64,000 bases of DNA from Tubulanus polymorphus (GCF_964204645.1 NC_134032.1:2816916-2880915), one strand, 5' to 3'; positions 1 to 9,973 are shown, numbered from the stretch's first letter. The notes: a model not told the origin generated them from the sequence alone. Program-made: numbers and translations.

Positions 1-1056
1 GTTGCTTATTCTTCTACTAAAAATATATGGCGTAAAGTAAAACAAGATAAATTAGATAAGATAATCCCACAAAATTTAGTTAAATATAAAGATATAAATG
101 AATTTATGTTAGAACAACCAACATATACAACACATAAAAAAATTGTTAGAAAATATAAAACTCGTAAAACTATGGTAAGTTATGTAGATCAACAGTGGCA
201 AGGAGATTTAATTGATATGAAAAATGTTAAGAAAGATAATGATGATTATTGGTGGTTATTGAATATAATTGATATTTTTAGTCGTTATGTATGGAGCTTC
301 CCACTTTATAGAAAAGATGCTGTACAAACATCAAATGTTTTAAGAAAATTTCTTTCGGATGATAAACTAAAACCAGAAAAAATACAATTTGATGATGGAA
401 AAGAGTTTGATAATTCACTTGTTCATGAACTCTTAGATAATCATAATATTAAATATTTTTCAACAAAATCAGATAAAAAAGCAGCAGTTGTTGAACGATT
501 TAATAGAACATTAAGAACAAGAATGTGGAAATATTTTACAGCAAATAATACTTTTAAATGGATTGATGTTTTACCAAAATTGATAGAAGGATATAATAAT
601 TCTTATCATTCTTCTATTGGAATGAAACCTATTGATGCTAGAAAACCTGAAAATGCTGAAATTGTTTGGAATAATTTATATGGAGCATTTCTTGTAGATG
701 ATTTTGGTGAACCTAAATTTAAAGTTGGTCAAAATGTTAGAATTTCTAAGTATAAAAAGATATTTGATAAAGGATACGATCGAAATTTTACTAGAGAAAT
801 ATATTAAATAAAAAAGGTAATAACAACAAAACCATATGTCTATAAATTAGAAGATTTAGATGGTGAAGTAGTTGATGGCTACTTTTACGAAGAAGAATTA
901 AGTTTAACTACTGAAAATCTAGAACAAGAATATAAAATTGAAAAAGTATTAAAAACAAAAACTATTAAAAGAAAAAAATATTCTTTGGTAAAATGGGTTG
1001 GATGGCCAGATAAATTCAATGGATGGATATTATCAAGTAAAATTAAAAATATATAA
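1..1056 (+). pseudogene. retroviral-type (rve) DDE integrase with chromo-like C-terminus, left copy, 5' end cut by window
   Basis: The open frame begins at the window edge, and the first ATG at 106 is internal. The DDE core is seen as D in the motif WQGDLID, D in FDDGKEF, and E in VVERFNRTL, the D,D-35-E layout of Polinton and retroviral integrases. The SKYKKIFDKGYDRNFT stretch is the usual post-core segment. An in-frame TAA at 805-807 interrupts the gene; the same frame then continues to 1054-1056 through a KYSLVKWVGWPDKFNGW segment typical of a chromodomain. The final stop directly abuts the ATG of the ATPase. The role would be insertion of element DNA into the host genome. The right-hand copy at 13071-14180 reads through the position broken here, so the stop is a lesion in this copy. 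Confidence 0.85.
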
Positions 1057-1665
1057 ATGAATAAGGAATTATTCATATTTGAGCCTCATAATATGTTAAT
1101 TTCTGGTGTAACAAATTGTGGAAAAACTTATTTTATATTAAATTTATTAGAAACTGTTTATGAAAACTATTTTGATAATATAGTATTATTTTGCCCAACA
1201 TATGAATTTAATCAAACTTATGATAGAAATATTACTAGGAATAATAAATTTATTATATTAGATCCTAAAACAGTAAACGAAAATTTAGATAATTGTATTA
1301 AAATAGCAATTGATATTTATAAAGGATCAAATACATTATTTATTATAGATGATTGTGCTAATTTACATGATTCAAAAGTTAGAGAAAGTGAGTTATGCTA
1401 TTTAGCTTTCTCTGGGAGACATTTTGGGATAACAACTTGGGTTTTAAATCAAAAATATAATTCAATTGTTAAAGACTTTAGAGAAAACATAAGATTTCTA
1501 GTTTTATTCTACAATAAAGATAGAAAATCGATGAAAAATGCACTTGAGGAAAATGATATTATTCCACATGATTTACATAATGAATATATGGATAAGTTGA
1601 AAAATATTAAAAGATCAAAATTACTATTTAGATTACAACACCCATTTAAATATGAATTTATTTAA
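1057..1665 (+). CDS. A32/FtsK-HerA-like virion packaging ATPase, left copy, intact
   Basis: The 202-residue P-loop protein has Walker A GVTNCGKT at residues 17-24, Walker B LFIIDD at 94-99 and a TTWVLNQ sensor-like segment near 126-132. This arrangement is known from the packaging ATPases of Polintons, adintoviruses and nucleocytoplasmic large DNA viruses, which pump the genome into the capsid. The length is short but within the range of Polinton ATPases. The start lies in TATATAAATG, immediately after the integrase stop, so the two genes form a tight pair. It is one of the few undamaged genes of the element. A diverged, broken copy lies at 12547-13078 on the other strand. Confidence 0.85.
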   Translation: MNKELFIFEPHNMLISGVTNCGKTYFILNLLETVYENYFDNIVLFCPTYEFNQTYDRNITRNNKFIILDPKTVNENLDNCIKIAIDIYKGSNTLFIIDDCANLHDSKVRESELCYLAFSGRHFGITTWVLNQKYNSIVKDFRENIRFLVLFYNKDRKSMKNALEENDIIPHDLHNEYMDKLKNIKRSKLLFRLQHPFKYEFI

Positions 1666-1925
1666 ATTCAATTAGTTTGTTAATCTAGTTGAATTCTAGT
1701 TATTGGTAGTTGTAACAAAAATCAAATAGATTTAACAATATTTTAACTAGCTTGTTAATCTATTTTAATTCTAGTTACATTCTAGTTGAATTCTAGTTGT
1801 TAGTAGTTGAAACAAAAATCAACTAGATTTAACAAGAAATAAACAAACACAACAATATTTCAACTAGCTTGTTAATCTAGTTGAATTCTAGTTACATTCT
1901 AGTTAAATTCTAGTTGCAACATCAC
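1666..1925. repeat. AT-rich direct repeats after the left ATPase
   Basis: The region has several imperfect copies of TTGTTAATCTAGTTGAATTC and of TTCTAGTTACATTCTAGTTG, interleaved with AACAAAAATCAACTAGATTTA. There is no open frame. It may be a regulatory or replication region; this is inference from position only. Confidence 0.6.
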
Positions 1926-1930
1926 ACAAT

Positions 1931-1952
1931 TAATTTTTTTGTTATATAAATG
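1931..1952 (+). promoter_or_regulatory. T-run plus TATATAAATG start motif
   Basis: TAATTTTTTT followed by GTTATATAAATG overlaps the start codon of the next gene. It is one of fourteen TAAATG starts in the element; eight have a T-rich run 8-12 bases upstream. Confidence 0.6.
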
Positions 1953-2411
1953 GTAGGTGAAAAGAAAATAAAATCTAAAAATGGTGATGTTCCAATTGAA
2001 AAAACTTTAGATGATTTAGGAATAACAGAAACAAAATTAATTCCAGATGATGGTGCTTTAAATAATGTTACAACAAATAATGATTATGAATATTATCTTT
2101 ATTGTAAACATCAATTAGAAATATTAATAGCATCTGGAAAATGTAAAAATTTTGTTGATAAAAATTTAACTTATAATGAATTAGATACAATGAAATCAGT
2201 TGAAATTATTAGATTATTTAAGATTCATGAAGCCGCGAGAACAGCTAAAATTAATGACGCGATATCAGAAAATGTAGTAAAAGGTTATAGTAAATTATGT
2301 AATTATATACTACCAATTGAAAATGAAAATAGATTATATTCCGATTTAAAAAATGACTATTTAGTTATGACTGAATTAAATAAATGGATTGGATATTTAT
2401 CATTTCAATAA
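1950..2411 (+). CDS. hypothetical protein of the virus-like element
   Basis: The 153-residue, mostly hydrophilic and helical protein starts at the TATATAAATG motif. I do not recognise its family. It ends at TAA 2409-2411, but the same frame stays open beyond that stop, with a hydrophobic segment (MTLLSTGVITF), until about 2560, overlapping the start of the next gene. As other genes of this element have single in-frame TAA codons, the 2409 stop may be another lesion and the gene about 50 residues longer. The hydrophobic tail would then be a membrane anchor. Confidence 0.5.
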   Translation: MVGEKKIKSKNGDVPIEKTLDDLGITETKLIPDDGALNNVTTNNDYEYYLYCKHQLEILIASGKCKNFVDKNLTYNELDTMKSVEIIRLFKIHEAARTAKINDAISENVVKGYSKLCNYILPIENENRLYSDLKNDYLVMTELNKWIGYLSFQ

Positions 2412-2487
2412 GTTGGATTTATGACATTATTATCAACTGGGGTTATAACATTTTCAAATATTGAAAGTAAAAATATTTCTATAATAA

Positions 2488-2868
2488 ATGAGCGAGGTGA
2501 AAGAAGTGAAGGAATTAACTGTGAAGAAAAAACCGAGAACTCAGAAACAAATTGAATGGTCTCGGCAATTAGGAATTAAATCACAAGAATATAAAAAAGC
2601 TGTAAAAGAAAAAATAAGTAATAAAAATGTTAATAAAAATGGTGAAAATATTGTTATTTCTACTCCTTCTGATAGTAGAATATTTGATAAATATTTATAT
2701 TTTACAGTTGGATTTGTAATTGTATTCATTTTGATTGGGTGTAATTGGTATAAGAAATCAAATAAAATTCATGATATTATTAATAATTCTGAACCAACTG
2801 CTATCAAAAATGAAAGTACTTCTGAAATTCCAAAATTGATAATAAAAAAAAATGGATTAATATTTTAG
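2488..2868 (+). CDS. small basic single-span membrane protein
   Basis: The 126-residue protein starts at ATAATAAATG. The N-terminal third is rich in Lys and Glu and contains KKPRTQKQIEWSRQLG, which looks like a short nucleic-acid-binding or scaffold motif seen in unnamed proteins of related elements (recall, unverified). A transmembrane segment follows at about residues 70-87 (YFTVGFVIVFILIGCNWY), then a short polar tail. It is intact. Its place among capsid-type genes suggests a minor virion membrane protein; no function can be assigned. Confidence 0.55.
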   Translation: MSEVKEVKELTVKKKPRTQKQIEWSRQLGIKSQEYKKAVKEKISNKNVNKNGENIVISTPSDSRIFDKYLYFTVGFVIVFILIGCNWYKKSNKIHDIINNSEPTAIKNESTSEIPKLIIKKNGLIF

Positions 2869-3864
2869 AAAAAAAGCAAAAAAAATAATTGAATATCTCA
2901 CTACTTTTGTCTATCTATGCGGAGCAATTAAATTGTCCAGATAAGTCATTTCGGATTCTAGATATTCATTATTTTTATTAATTTATTTTGTTTTTATTTG
3001 AATATTTGAATTTGAATTTGTTAATCAATTAACATAGTAATTGATTACTAATTTGATTAAAAATTATATCATAATTAAGTTAAAAATCCATAATTCATTT
3101 ATCAGTTTTCATTCTTATATTCTTTTCATTCGGAATAATTTATAATTTCAAATTTCACATATTTTTTTAGCACCAGCAACATTTACTTAGGTGTTTTAGC
3201 TAAGTATATAAGGCAATTCATTCAACCACTGGAGTGCCGCCGGGCTTGGCTTGCAGGGGCATTTCGAAAATGCACCTTTGTCCACCCTCCGTGGTTCTCC
3301 TTCAGTTTCGACTTTCGTTCCTCCTTTCGGGGGTAAGGGGTTGATAGGAAATGCATTAGGCGCCTTAAATATAATGTGTTTCCTGTCAACCATTGAAGGA
3401 GAATTGGTGAGGTGTGGGTCACAGGGGTGTAATTAGAAATGCTTGGGGATAGGTATCTCGTGGCGCCTCTCAATAACGGGATGCTTATCCCCTAAAAACT
3501 CTGTGAGTCAAGTCGGGTGGTTTTGCTAAAACTTACTGTAAAAACATTGAAATATTCCTTTTAATCACGAGAGAATGATGACTATCCTCCTGTCGTCACG
3601 GCTGAGCTAATTTAAATAAACCTCGCTTTCAGCAACTAATGAAAACGCGGTAGTTCAATACCGGCTAACTGGCTTGTGTGTGTTGTATGTACTGCGTGTT
3701 TATTATATAACAACAACAATGTGCAACACCTGTTTGGTTGATCAATATTCAAATGAAGCACTCTCTTATAATAACATGTAACAGATGTACTGTATGATTG
3801 TAGTTGTTTATAAAACGACTAAGGTCATTTTGGATTCTAGATATTCATTATTTTTATTTTTTAT
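2869..3864. other. gene-free stretch with a less AT-rich insert
   Basis: The first 270 bases are AT-rich like the element. From about 3170 to 3830 the composition becomes clearly richer in G and C, unlike the flanks. Short open frames in several frames of 3196-3473 overlap on both strands and show no domain. The insert lies between two copies of a 36-base repeat (2945-2980 and 3824-3859), so it looks like foreign DNA inserted in the element. Confidence 0.45.
2945..3859. repeat. 36-bp direct repeat pair flanking the insert
   Basis: GTCATTT(C/T)GGATTCTAGATATTC and the following TTTTTATT-rich bases occur at 2945-2980 and 3824-3859 with one mismatch. Such a pair can arise from an insertion that duplicated its target, or from recombination. 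Confidence 0.6.
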
Positions 3865-4191
3865 TCAATCAACAATTTCTAAATCATGATGACCGTCTTC
3901 ATTTTTCCCATGATATATTATTTTAAATCCTACTAAATCTTTCAATTCCTCCGTACTCAATGAAACCCATTTATCGGGTAAAAACACTTTAAATTCTCGC
4001 GATGTACTAACATTACAGTAGCTTAAATTAGCTGATACTTTCTCTCCATATTTAGTTTTTATCTTTTCTAATTTCAATATTTTATGTTCAATTTCTTTTG
4101 TAACATCAACTAACTTTTTTATTTCAAATTGTTTTTTTGCTGGTTTTATTCTGTTATTTATTGTTGCTAAGAATGCTTTTCTATCTCCCAT
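3865..4191 (-). CDS. small conserved protein of the virus-like element, inverted copy
   Basis: The 108-residue hydrophilic protein has the sequence FKVFLPDKWVSLSTEELKDL followed by a GHHDLEI end. A 5'-truncated homologue lies head to head at 4311-4625 on the + strand with a matching pattern (TYLPDRI...SSEDLEEL...GHNDIDF). The family is known to me only as unnamed. Two inverted paralogues 120 bases apart suggest that element ends have been joined or rearranged here. Confidence 0.5.
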   Translation of the reverse strand: MGDRKAFLATINNRIKPAKKQFEIKKLVDVTKEIEHKILKLEKIKTKYGEKVSANLSYCNVSTSREFKVFLPDKWVSLSTEELKDLVGFKIIYHGKNEDGHHDLEIVD

Positions 4192-4310
4192 TTATTAGGA
4201 AAAAAAATTACTTGTGGTGATGAGTGGTGTCTCGCCCTCTCGCCCTCTGATCTGAAAGCCTACTTTCCCAATTACTGAGTTAACAAACACACAGTGAGAA
4301 CAACAAATTA
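4192..4310. other. junction between the two inverted paralogues
   Basis: The region is short and less AT-rich than its flanks, with a direct repeat CTCGCCCTCTCGCCCTCT near 4232. No gene is visible. It may mark an element end or a rearrangement joint. Confidence 0.3.
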
Positions 4311-4625
4311 TTTCTAGATAGAATTAAAGATATAACAAATGTAAAATCTGTAGATTATAAATTCAAAAAGTTAACAGAATTAACAATCCATAAGAAATAT
4401 CTAATTACAAATATTGATACAGTTACTAATAACTATGGAGATAAATTAGTTATACACTTAGAATATAAAGGATTAAAAGGAAATACATATAAATTCAGAA
4501 CATATTTACCGGATAGAATTCATAGATTATCAAGTGAAGATCTAGAAGAATTATGTTCTGGTGATTTCTATTTCGTATACAAAGGTAAGAATGAAAAAGG
4601 GCACAATGATATAGATTTCGAATGA
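4311..4625 (+). pseudogene. 5'-truncated paralogue of the small protein at 3865-4191
   Basis: The frame is open for 104 codons with no start codon at the head. It is similar in pattern to the 3865-4191 protein: lysine-rich N-terminal half, LPDR motif, short acidic helix (LSSEDLEEL) and a C-terminal GHNDIDF. The start has been lost at the junction near 4300. Confidence 0.5.
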
Positions 4626-4642
4626 GAAAATATGTAAAATAA

Positions 4643-5379
4643 ATGGTAGAATTAAAAGAATACAGAATATTTGTTGATTCTAGAAAACTTACAGATTATA
4701 AATCACATAATTTACTAGTACAATTAGATAGAGAATTTAAGAATTGTGTAGATTTAAAATTAGTTAATATAAGTTTATGTAATTCTTTTTATAATATAAC
4801 GGATAAAACTATTGATCATCAATTGTTTATAGTTCAGGAAAAAATAAAAGGTATCATTTATATCTAAAACCATGGTTATATAATTTAGATACATTGTCAC
4901 AAAAAATTAATAGAAAAGCCTGGCACAAAATAGGTAGTAATTCCGGGTTTAGTATTAGATTTTTAAAAAGTGATAGTTCTGATAAAATAAGGATTAGGTT
5001 AACTCGTAGTGAAAAATATCAATTTTTAGTTAAAAAACCTATAGCTAAACTGTTAGGAATTACGCCAGAAAAACTTTATTCAAATGTTGATGCTACACCA
5101 AACTTAATACCTTACACACATTTTTATATTTATTGCAATTTAATCGATCCTACAAAAACATTCGAAGCAACTAAAGATATAACTTGTAATTCTGGTTTAC
5201 TAAACATTTTACCATTGAAGAATGTTAAAGAATTTGGAACGCAAATAAATTATAATTTAACAGAATGTGATTTCAAACCATGCATTCCTCGTTTTAATAA
5301 TTTTAGATTAGAAATTAGAAATCACAATGGATATTTAATTGATTTGAATAACTTTCCTGTAATAAGATGTAGAGAGTAA
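4643..5379 (+). pseudogene. probable vertex (penton-like minor capsid) protein, one frame break
   Basis: The start is at AATAAATG. The reading frame shifts once between about 4850 and 4865 and then runs to TAA at 5377-5379, giving roughly 240 residues in two pieces. The pattern is beta-rich with short conserved turns, and the C-terminal third ends in RLEIRNHNGYLIDLNNFPV, which resembles the terminal strands of minor capsid jelly-roll proteins in related animal elements. The assignment as the pentameric vertex protein is inference from size, beta content and neighbourhood of the capsid gene. The second piece has no ATG of its own, which supports one broken gene rather than two genes. Confidence 0.45.
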
Positions 5380-5396
5380 TTTATTTCACTATATAA

Positions 5397-5738
5397 ATGA
5401 ATATAACTGTTGGACCGAGTATATGTTTTGGGTTTGATTTTAAATATGGTAAAGAAATGAGAATTAAACTAAATGATGTAATCACTGATATAAAAAGTAA
5501 ATCATTTAACAATGCATCAATGATTAATAAAGAAAATTATAATATAGAAAAAGTAATTTATTTAATTAAATCACCTTTAGAATATTATGAATTAAATGAA
5601 GTTGGAATTATTGATGATATTAAAAACATATTAACCAAAATATATGATAATCATAAAACTAGTAATGAAATAAATGTTGAATTAATCATCACTAAGATAA
5701 CTAAATATTTTGATGATAGTAATTTTTTTGATAAATAA
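5397..5738 (+). CDS. hypothetical protein, intact
   Basis: The 113-residue protein starts at CTATATAAATG, 17 bases after the vertex-like gene. It is hydrophilic, Ile/Lys/Asn-rich and has no membrane segment. I do not recognise it. The stop overlaps the TAAATAAATG motif of the next gene, so the two are tightly linked. Confidence 0.5.
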   Translation: MNITVGPSICFGFDFKYGKEMRIKLNDVITDIKSKSFNNASMINKENYNIEKVIYLIKSPLEYYELNEVGIIDDIKNILTKIYDNHKTSNEINVELIITKITKYFDDSNFFDK

Positions 5739-5741
5739 ATG
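5721..5741 (+). promoter_or_regulatory. T-run plus TAAATAAATG start motif
   Basis: AATTTTTTTG, then ATAAATAAATG. The motif lies inside the end of the preceding gene, whose stop codon TAA is part of it. Confidence 0.6.
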
Positions 5742-5960
5742 AGTGATAATAAGTGGATAATAACTGGATTATATAATGGCGCATTACTATCAGTTGGAAC
5801 TGTTGGTTATTCAATGGTATTAAAAAAAGTATTTAAAATGGGAAGTGATAATGTTGATAGATTTGATATAAATGATATTTAAAAATTAACGTTAGCAGTT
5901 ACTTTATCTAATTTAACTATTGATTATTTGGAAAAACAAAAATATATTCCTCCCATATAA
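5739..5960 (+). pseudogene. small membrane protein interrupted by one stop
   Basis: The gene is about 73 codons with a hydrophobic N-terminal half (GLYNGALLSVGTVGYSMV), an in-frame TAA at 5880-5882, and then 25 more codons ending in YLEKQKYIPPI. The tail pattern is one I associate with small unnamed proteins of related elements, so the frame beyond the stop is probably original. It would be a small virion or host-membrane protein; function unknown. Confidence 0.5.
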
Positions 5961-5984
5961 ATGCGTAATTATTTTGCTAAATAA
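5961..5984 (+). other. 7-codon micro-frame with its own TAAATG start
   Basis: CATATAAATG opens a frame for seven residues that ends in a TAA forming part of the next gene's TAAATAAATG. It may be the remnant of a gene or a duplicated promoter. Confidence 0.3.
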
Positions 5985-6410
5985 ATGGCTTCTGCAATTA
6001 TAACTATTATAGGATCGGCAATTGTTAACGCTTTAACATTTACTGGTGGTGGTTATTTATTTAAACATATTGATAAAAATGGTTCATTAACAGAACAAAA
6101 AAGACATAACTTAGCATTAGAGAAATATAATAAAGCAGCAGAAAAATATAGAGAAAAGAGGCAAAACTATATGGATTATATTAACAAGGAATTATATGAT
6201 CAGAAGATTTCACATAGAGATTTTCAATCAGTTGATGATGCAATGAGTTTATATAACGCGGTAACCAATAAAGAAAAATTACATCTATACAAACCTAAAT
6301 CATCAGATTATTATACCCCGAGTAAAGAACAACAGAAATATGAAATAATCTGGATTTTAGGCGGAACAGTTATTGTTATATTTGTAGCGTATAAGTTTAC
6401 TAATTATTAA
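5985..6410 (+). CDS. conserved two-segment membrane protein, intact
   Basis: The 141-residue protein has a hydrophobic N-terminus (MASAIITIIGSAIVNAL), a long charged helical middle with probable coiled coil (about residues 34-75), a proline/tyrosine segment (SSDYYTPSKEQQ) and a C-terminal transmembrane segment (WILGGTVIVIFVAYKF). This domain order is one I recall from unnamed proteins encoded by related animal elements, which makes it a conserved member of the virion gene set. It starts at TAAATAAATG. It lies directly downstream of the 5739 membrane protein and upstream of another membrane protein, forming a membrane-protein cluster. Confidence 0.6.
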   Translation: MASAIITIIGSAIVNALTFTGGGYLFKHIDKNGSLTEQKRHNLALEKYNKAAEKYREKRQNYMDYINKELYDQKISHRDFQSVDDAMSLYNAVTNKEKLHLYKPKSSDYYTPSKEQQKYEIIWILGGTVIVIFVAYKFTNY

Positions 6411-6430
6411 TTTTTTTGGCTAAATAAATG
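6409..6430 (+). promoter_or_regulatory. T-run plus TAAATAAATG start motif
   Basis: AATTTTTTTGGCTAAATAAATG is the clearest example of the shared start element. TAAATG occurs at 1057, 1950, 2488, 4643, 5397, 5739, 5961, 5985, 6428, 6879, 8220, 9971, 11250 and, on the other strand, 13078. Confidence 0.65.
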
Positions 6431-6862
6431 GATGATAAAGTTGATAATATTGATAGTATTCCTCATGATATAAATAAAACTAAATTAAAAATATATTTAG
6501 AAAAACAAATATTAGAATTTGAAAGTGACTTAAAGATAAAAAAGAAAAAATATTTAAAAAGTAAAATTATATATTATTTGATTATAAGTGGTTCGGTTAC
6601 AATTAGTTCTGTAATAACATTTCTAGCAATATTCAGTCCATTAACACCTTTAGCTATATCAATTGGTGTATTAGGATTAAGTTCAAGTGTTTTAACCGGT
6701 ATAAGTTCAAAATTAAATATAAAAAGTAATAAAGAAAAAATTAAAACTAATATAAAAGAAATTAATAAATTAAAGAATACACTAGATTATATAATAAGTT
6801 TAAATGGTCATATAACAGTTGAAGAACATGATAAATTATTGAAAGAATTAATAAATTATTAA
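6428..6862 (+). CDS. two-helix membrane protein with flanking coiled coils, intact
   Basis: The 144-residue protein has a lysine-rich coiled coil at residues 15-55, two closely spaced transmembrane helices at about 55-100 (IIYYLIISGSVTISSVITFL and LAISIGVLGLSSSVLTGI) and a second charged helix. The layout resembles the general SLATT-like two-helix membrane architecture, but I cannot claim membership. The C-terminal NGHITVEEHDKLL segment is a conserved end in related unnamed proteins (recall). It lies between two broken genes but is itself undamaged. Confidence 0.55.
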   Translation: MDDKVDNIDSIPHDINKTKLKIYLEKQILEFESDLKIKKKKYLKSKIIYYLIISGSVTISSVITFLAIFSPLTPLAISIGVLGLSSSVLTGISSKLNIKSNKEKIKTNIKEINKLKNTLDYIISLNGHITVEEHDKLLKELINY

Positions 6863-6881
6863 TTTTTTTATTATATAAATG
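6861..6881 (+). promoter_or_regulatory. T-run plus TATATAAATG start motif
   Basis: AATTTTTTTATTATATAAATG, immediately after the stop of the preceding gene. Confidence 0.6.
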
Positions 6882-8263
6882 GTAGATAGTTTTCCAAAAG
6901 CTTTCCAATAAAATAAATCAATTAAATATAATATTCCAGCAATAGATTTTAATAAAGATATTACATATAGAAATGAAGTTTTAGATTCATTAATTGATTT
7001 ATATATTTATGTTACTGAAAGTAATAATTTTCATGTAAAGATGGAAAATATATTTCATGTGTATACAATTAATTTCAAAAATTTAAATGAGGCAAAACAA
7101 TGGTTATTAAAATCTAATATGAAGTATTGGCAGAACCAATTAAATTTTGCTGTTTATTGTGCAACAACAGGATGTGGAATTAGTTGGAATGATCATTTAA
7201 ACAAACCAAGTTTACCATTGATGTTATCACTTTTTAGATTTCATACATATTTTCAAATAAAATTAATATTAGATGAATTAGAATGTCCTTTACCGGGTTC
7301 AAAATATTTTAAAGAATTGAATAATAATATTAATTTTTCTAAGTTTTATAAAATATGTAATGAATTTAATATTAATTCAAATAAAGAGTTTAGAGCAAAA
7401 ATTGGAACAATGGGTGGATTAGGAATATTATTTACTAAAGAATTTGGAAAAATAATGACAAATTCAGATATAAGAACACTAAATTGGAATGAATTACCAA
7501 AATATTATAATAATATACAACAACAAAACAATAATGGTTGGGTTAATTTCTTTTTAGAAAATAGTGAAGGTTTTACTAAAGCTGGAATACTAAGAATAAA
7601 TCAATCTATTAGAACTTATTTGATATGTATTCTAGGTGCACAAGTTGAAACAAGATCCCCAATAATTGGAAATGATAACACTTCATTCGATGCACAGAAA
7701 CAATTTAAAGTATTATTTGAAGATTCCATTCATAATGATAAAAATAGATCGATTCCAGAAAACATTGATAACAAAGATATCAAAATTATTTAGATAAATC
7801 ACATATTAGATTTAATTATTGTATAGGACCTAATCTATTAATTATTTCTAATGATTTAGTACTAAAGATGGGAAATATAATTGGTTATATTAATCTAATT
7901 AAAACTGCAACAATAAATAATTCATTTGGATTAAATGATATAAATAAAAAGATAATTACTGCTCCAAAATTAATGGAAGGTGAAAAAAATAAAAAACACA
8001 TTCAATCAACAGAAACTAAAACTAATAATATTAAATTAAATAATGATTCTGAAATGAAATATTACAATACATCAGAAGATATTAAAACTGATATTATTCA
8101 ACATGATATAATTAAACTAAATGATGATAATAAATCCCATGAAAATACTAAATTAGCTTTAACTTGTATAGGAATCGTAATCGGAGGAATATTATATTTT
8201 AAATTTTTTTATTATGTAAATGGCAGAAGGTGGAGAAGATATTGGAATGGATCCTTTAGATGA
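6879..8263 (+). pseudogene. large conserved element protein of unknown function, one stop and one frame break
   Basis: The frame starts at TATATAAATG and has a TAA at 6909-6911. It then runs to about 7790, shifts frame near an A-run at 7780-7793, and continues to TAG 8261-8263; about 460 codons in all. A conserved-looking core FAVYCATTGCGISWNDHL is followed by a long helical region. The C-terminus has a charged disordered stretch and a transmembrane segment (LALTCIGIVIGGILYF). I recall the CATTGCG-type core from unnamed proteins of animal-integrated elements, where it is a standard gene. The end overlaps the start of the 8220 gene by 44 bases in another frame. Confidence 0.6.
8202..8222 (+). 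promoter_or_regulatory. T-run plus TAAATG start motif inside the preceding gene
   Basis: AATTTTTTTATTATGTAAATG lies within the C-terminal coding sequence of the upstream gene and overlaps the next start codon. Confidence 0.55.
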
Positions 8264-9931
8264 ACCCGGTATAAGTGATGAACAACAACCTGATTTTGAT
8301 GAAACAAGTTTCAGTAATGATAATAAAACGGCATATAATACTAATTTAGGTGAAGATGATGATTATGATGGAATTAATTCCGAATTACGTGAAAAATTAA
8401 TTAAATATTTACAAGCTCCTGAAAGTGGTAGAATTTCAACTAGAACAGAAAGAAAAGAATTTATGGAACTATTAGTAGAACAACAAGAAAAATATCCTGA
8501 TAAACATATGGAATTATATAAAATGAAATCTAGAGTAACATATACAATTGTTAACGAATTATTACCAAAAGTTGTAATAGATGAAATTGATACTGAAGAT
8601 GTTGTAAAACAAATTTTTAAAGATGACCCATATTTCACGAATAATTTGGAATTTAAAAATGATTCCTGGTATTATAATGTTAATTTAAATAACAAAATTG
8701 TATCAATTCAATTATCTAGAATGGGTCAAGAAAATATTTTTGAACCTGGAATGCGAGCATTATCTACAATTGAAGGTTCAAAAGGTGGTAGAGAATTTCT
8801 CAGAATTATATGGAATGCACTCGATAGAATAAATAAAGAAGAACCAATTCCTAATATTGATATTAACAAATATTCACCATTTAAAAATCCAAATCCAAAT
8901 CCTAATGATGTTGATCCAGAAATGGAAGAGTATGGGAATCGATTAGATAAATTAAGATCTTCAACACCAGAAACATCGAGAAGAGATATTCAACAAATTG
9001 ATAATGATTCAAATCAATTACAATTAACATTAGAAAAACAATTTGATAGATTAAGAGATTCAGATTAAGAACAGATGAATTGTATATCAGATACATCTGG
9101 TCCTGAAACTGGAATAAATCGAATACTATCTTTACTAGAAAAAGGATTACTTGATTTAAATGAAGAACAATTGAACATATTTCCTGAAAAAGCACGTGGA
9201 GAAATTAAAGGTGTACAAATATCAGCTGGTGAAATTGCTAATATTAAGATGAGATTTTCTAAAATAACCATGTTAGATAAAGAATTAGCTAATGCAAATG
9301 AAGAATTAAAACAATTAGAATTAAATAAAAATCTTCAAGTAATAGAGGAAGCTGATTATGAAAGCAGAAAGTTAGCTGTAGAAAAAGAAATAGATGATTT
9401 AGAATATAACACAGAATTACAAAAAGAAGAAAGAGATACATTATTAAAATCATATGATCTTAATCATATTAAAAAATCAAAAGTTATTTCTAAAGATTTG
9501 TTGATAAAACCAAATTCTAAAATATCATTAAAAGATAGAATAGCATTATTATTTAAACTAGAAGGTATAACAATTCTTTCAATTCTAACAGCTGTAACTA
9601 TGGTATTTACAACAATAGGTTTAGCAATATCAAATGCTTTAAAATCTACTCCTACTCCTACTCCCAATAAACCGGATAAACCCCCAGATAATAATTCTAT
9701 ACAAGATAAAGTTAAAGATGGTTTAAAGAAATTAGCAAAATATTTATGGGAACTATCTAAAAAATCTGCTGCAGCATTACCAGGAATTATTGCATCAATT
9801 GTTGGTTTTATATTGAATCTGCAGGGAATATTATTAATTTTGCTGCTGAACATATTATTTTATTTTCAATTACAGTTGTAAGTGCTATTATTTTTGGGTT
9901 AGTAAATATGATATCAAAAAATATCAATTAA
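8220..9931 (+). pseudogene. large coiled-coil membrane protein of the element, one stop and one frame break
   Basis: The gene is about 570 codons: an acidic disordered N-terminus, a helical domain with ALSTIEGSKGGREFLRIIWN near residues 180-200, a TAA at 9066-9068, a long coiled coil (about 9240-9450), and a membrane segment LEGITILSILTAVTMVF. A Thr-Pro repeat linker, an amphipathic segment with AAALPGIIASIVGFIL and a last membrane segment follow. The last segment lies in another frame, so a frame break falls near 9826, with the final stop at 9929-9931. The frame resumes directly after the 9066 stop with no start motif, so this is one broken gene. The layout matches unnamed virion-type proteins I recall from related elements. 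Confidence 0.6.
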
Positions 9932-9973
9932 ACATGATAAAAATAAATAATTAATTCTTTTGTTAAATAAATG
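9932..9973 (+). promoter_or_regulatory. intergenic gap with T-run and TAAATAAATG start motif
   Basis: AATTCTTTTGTTAAATAAATG overlaps the start of the capsid gene. Confidence 0.55.

Noticed and set aside
3196-3473. Small overlapping open frames in the less AT-rich insert
   Set aside because: Three frames on two strands overlap, with no domain and no start motif of the element.
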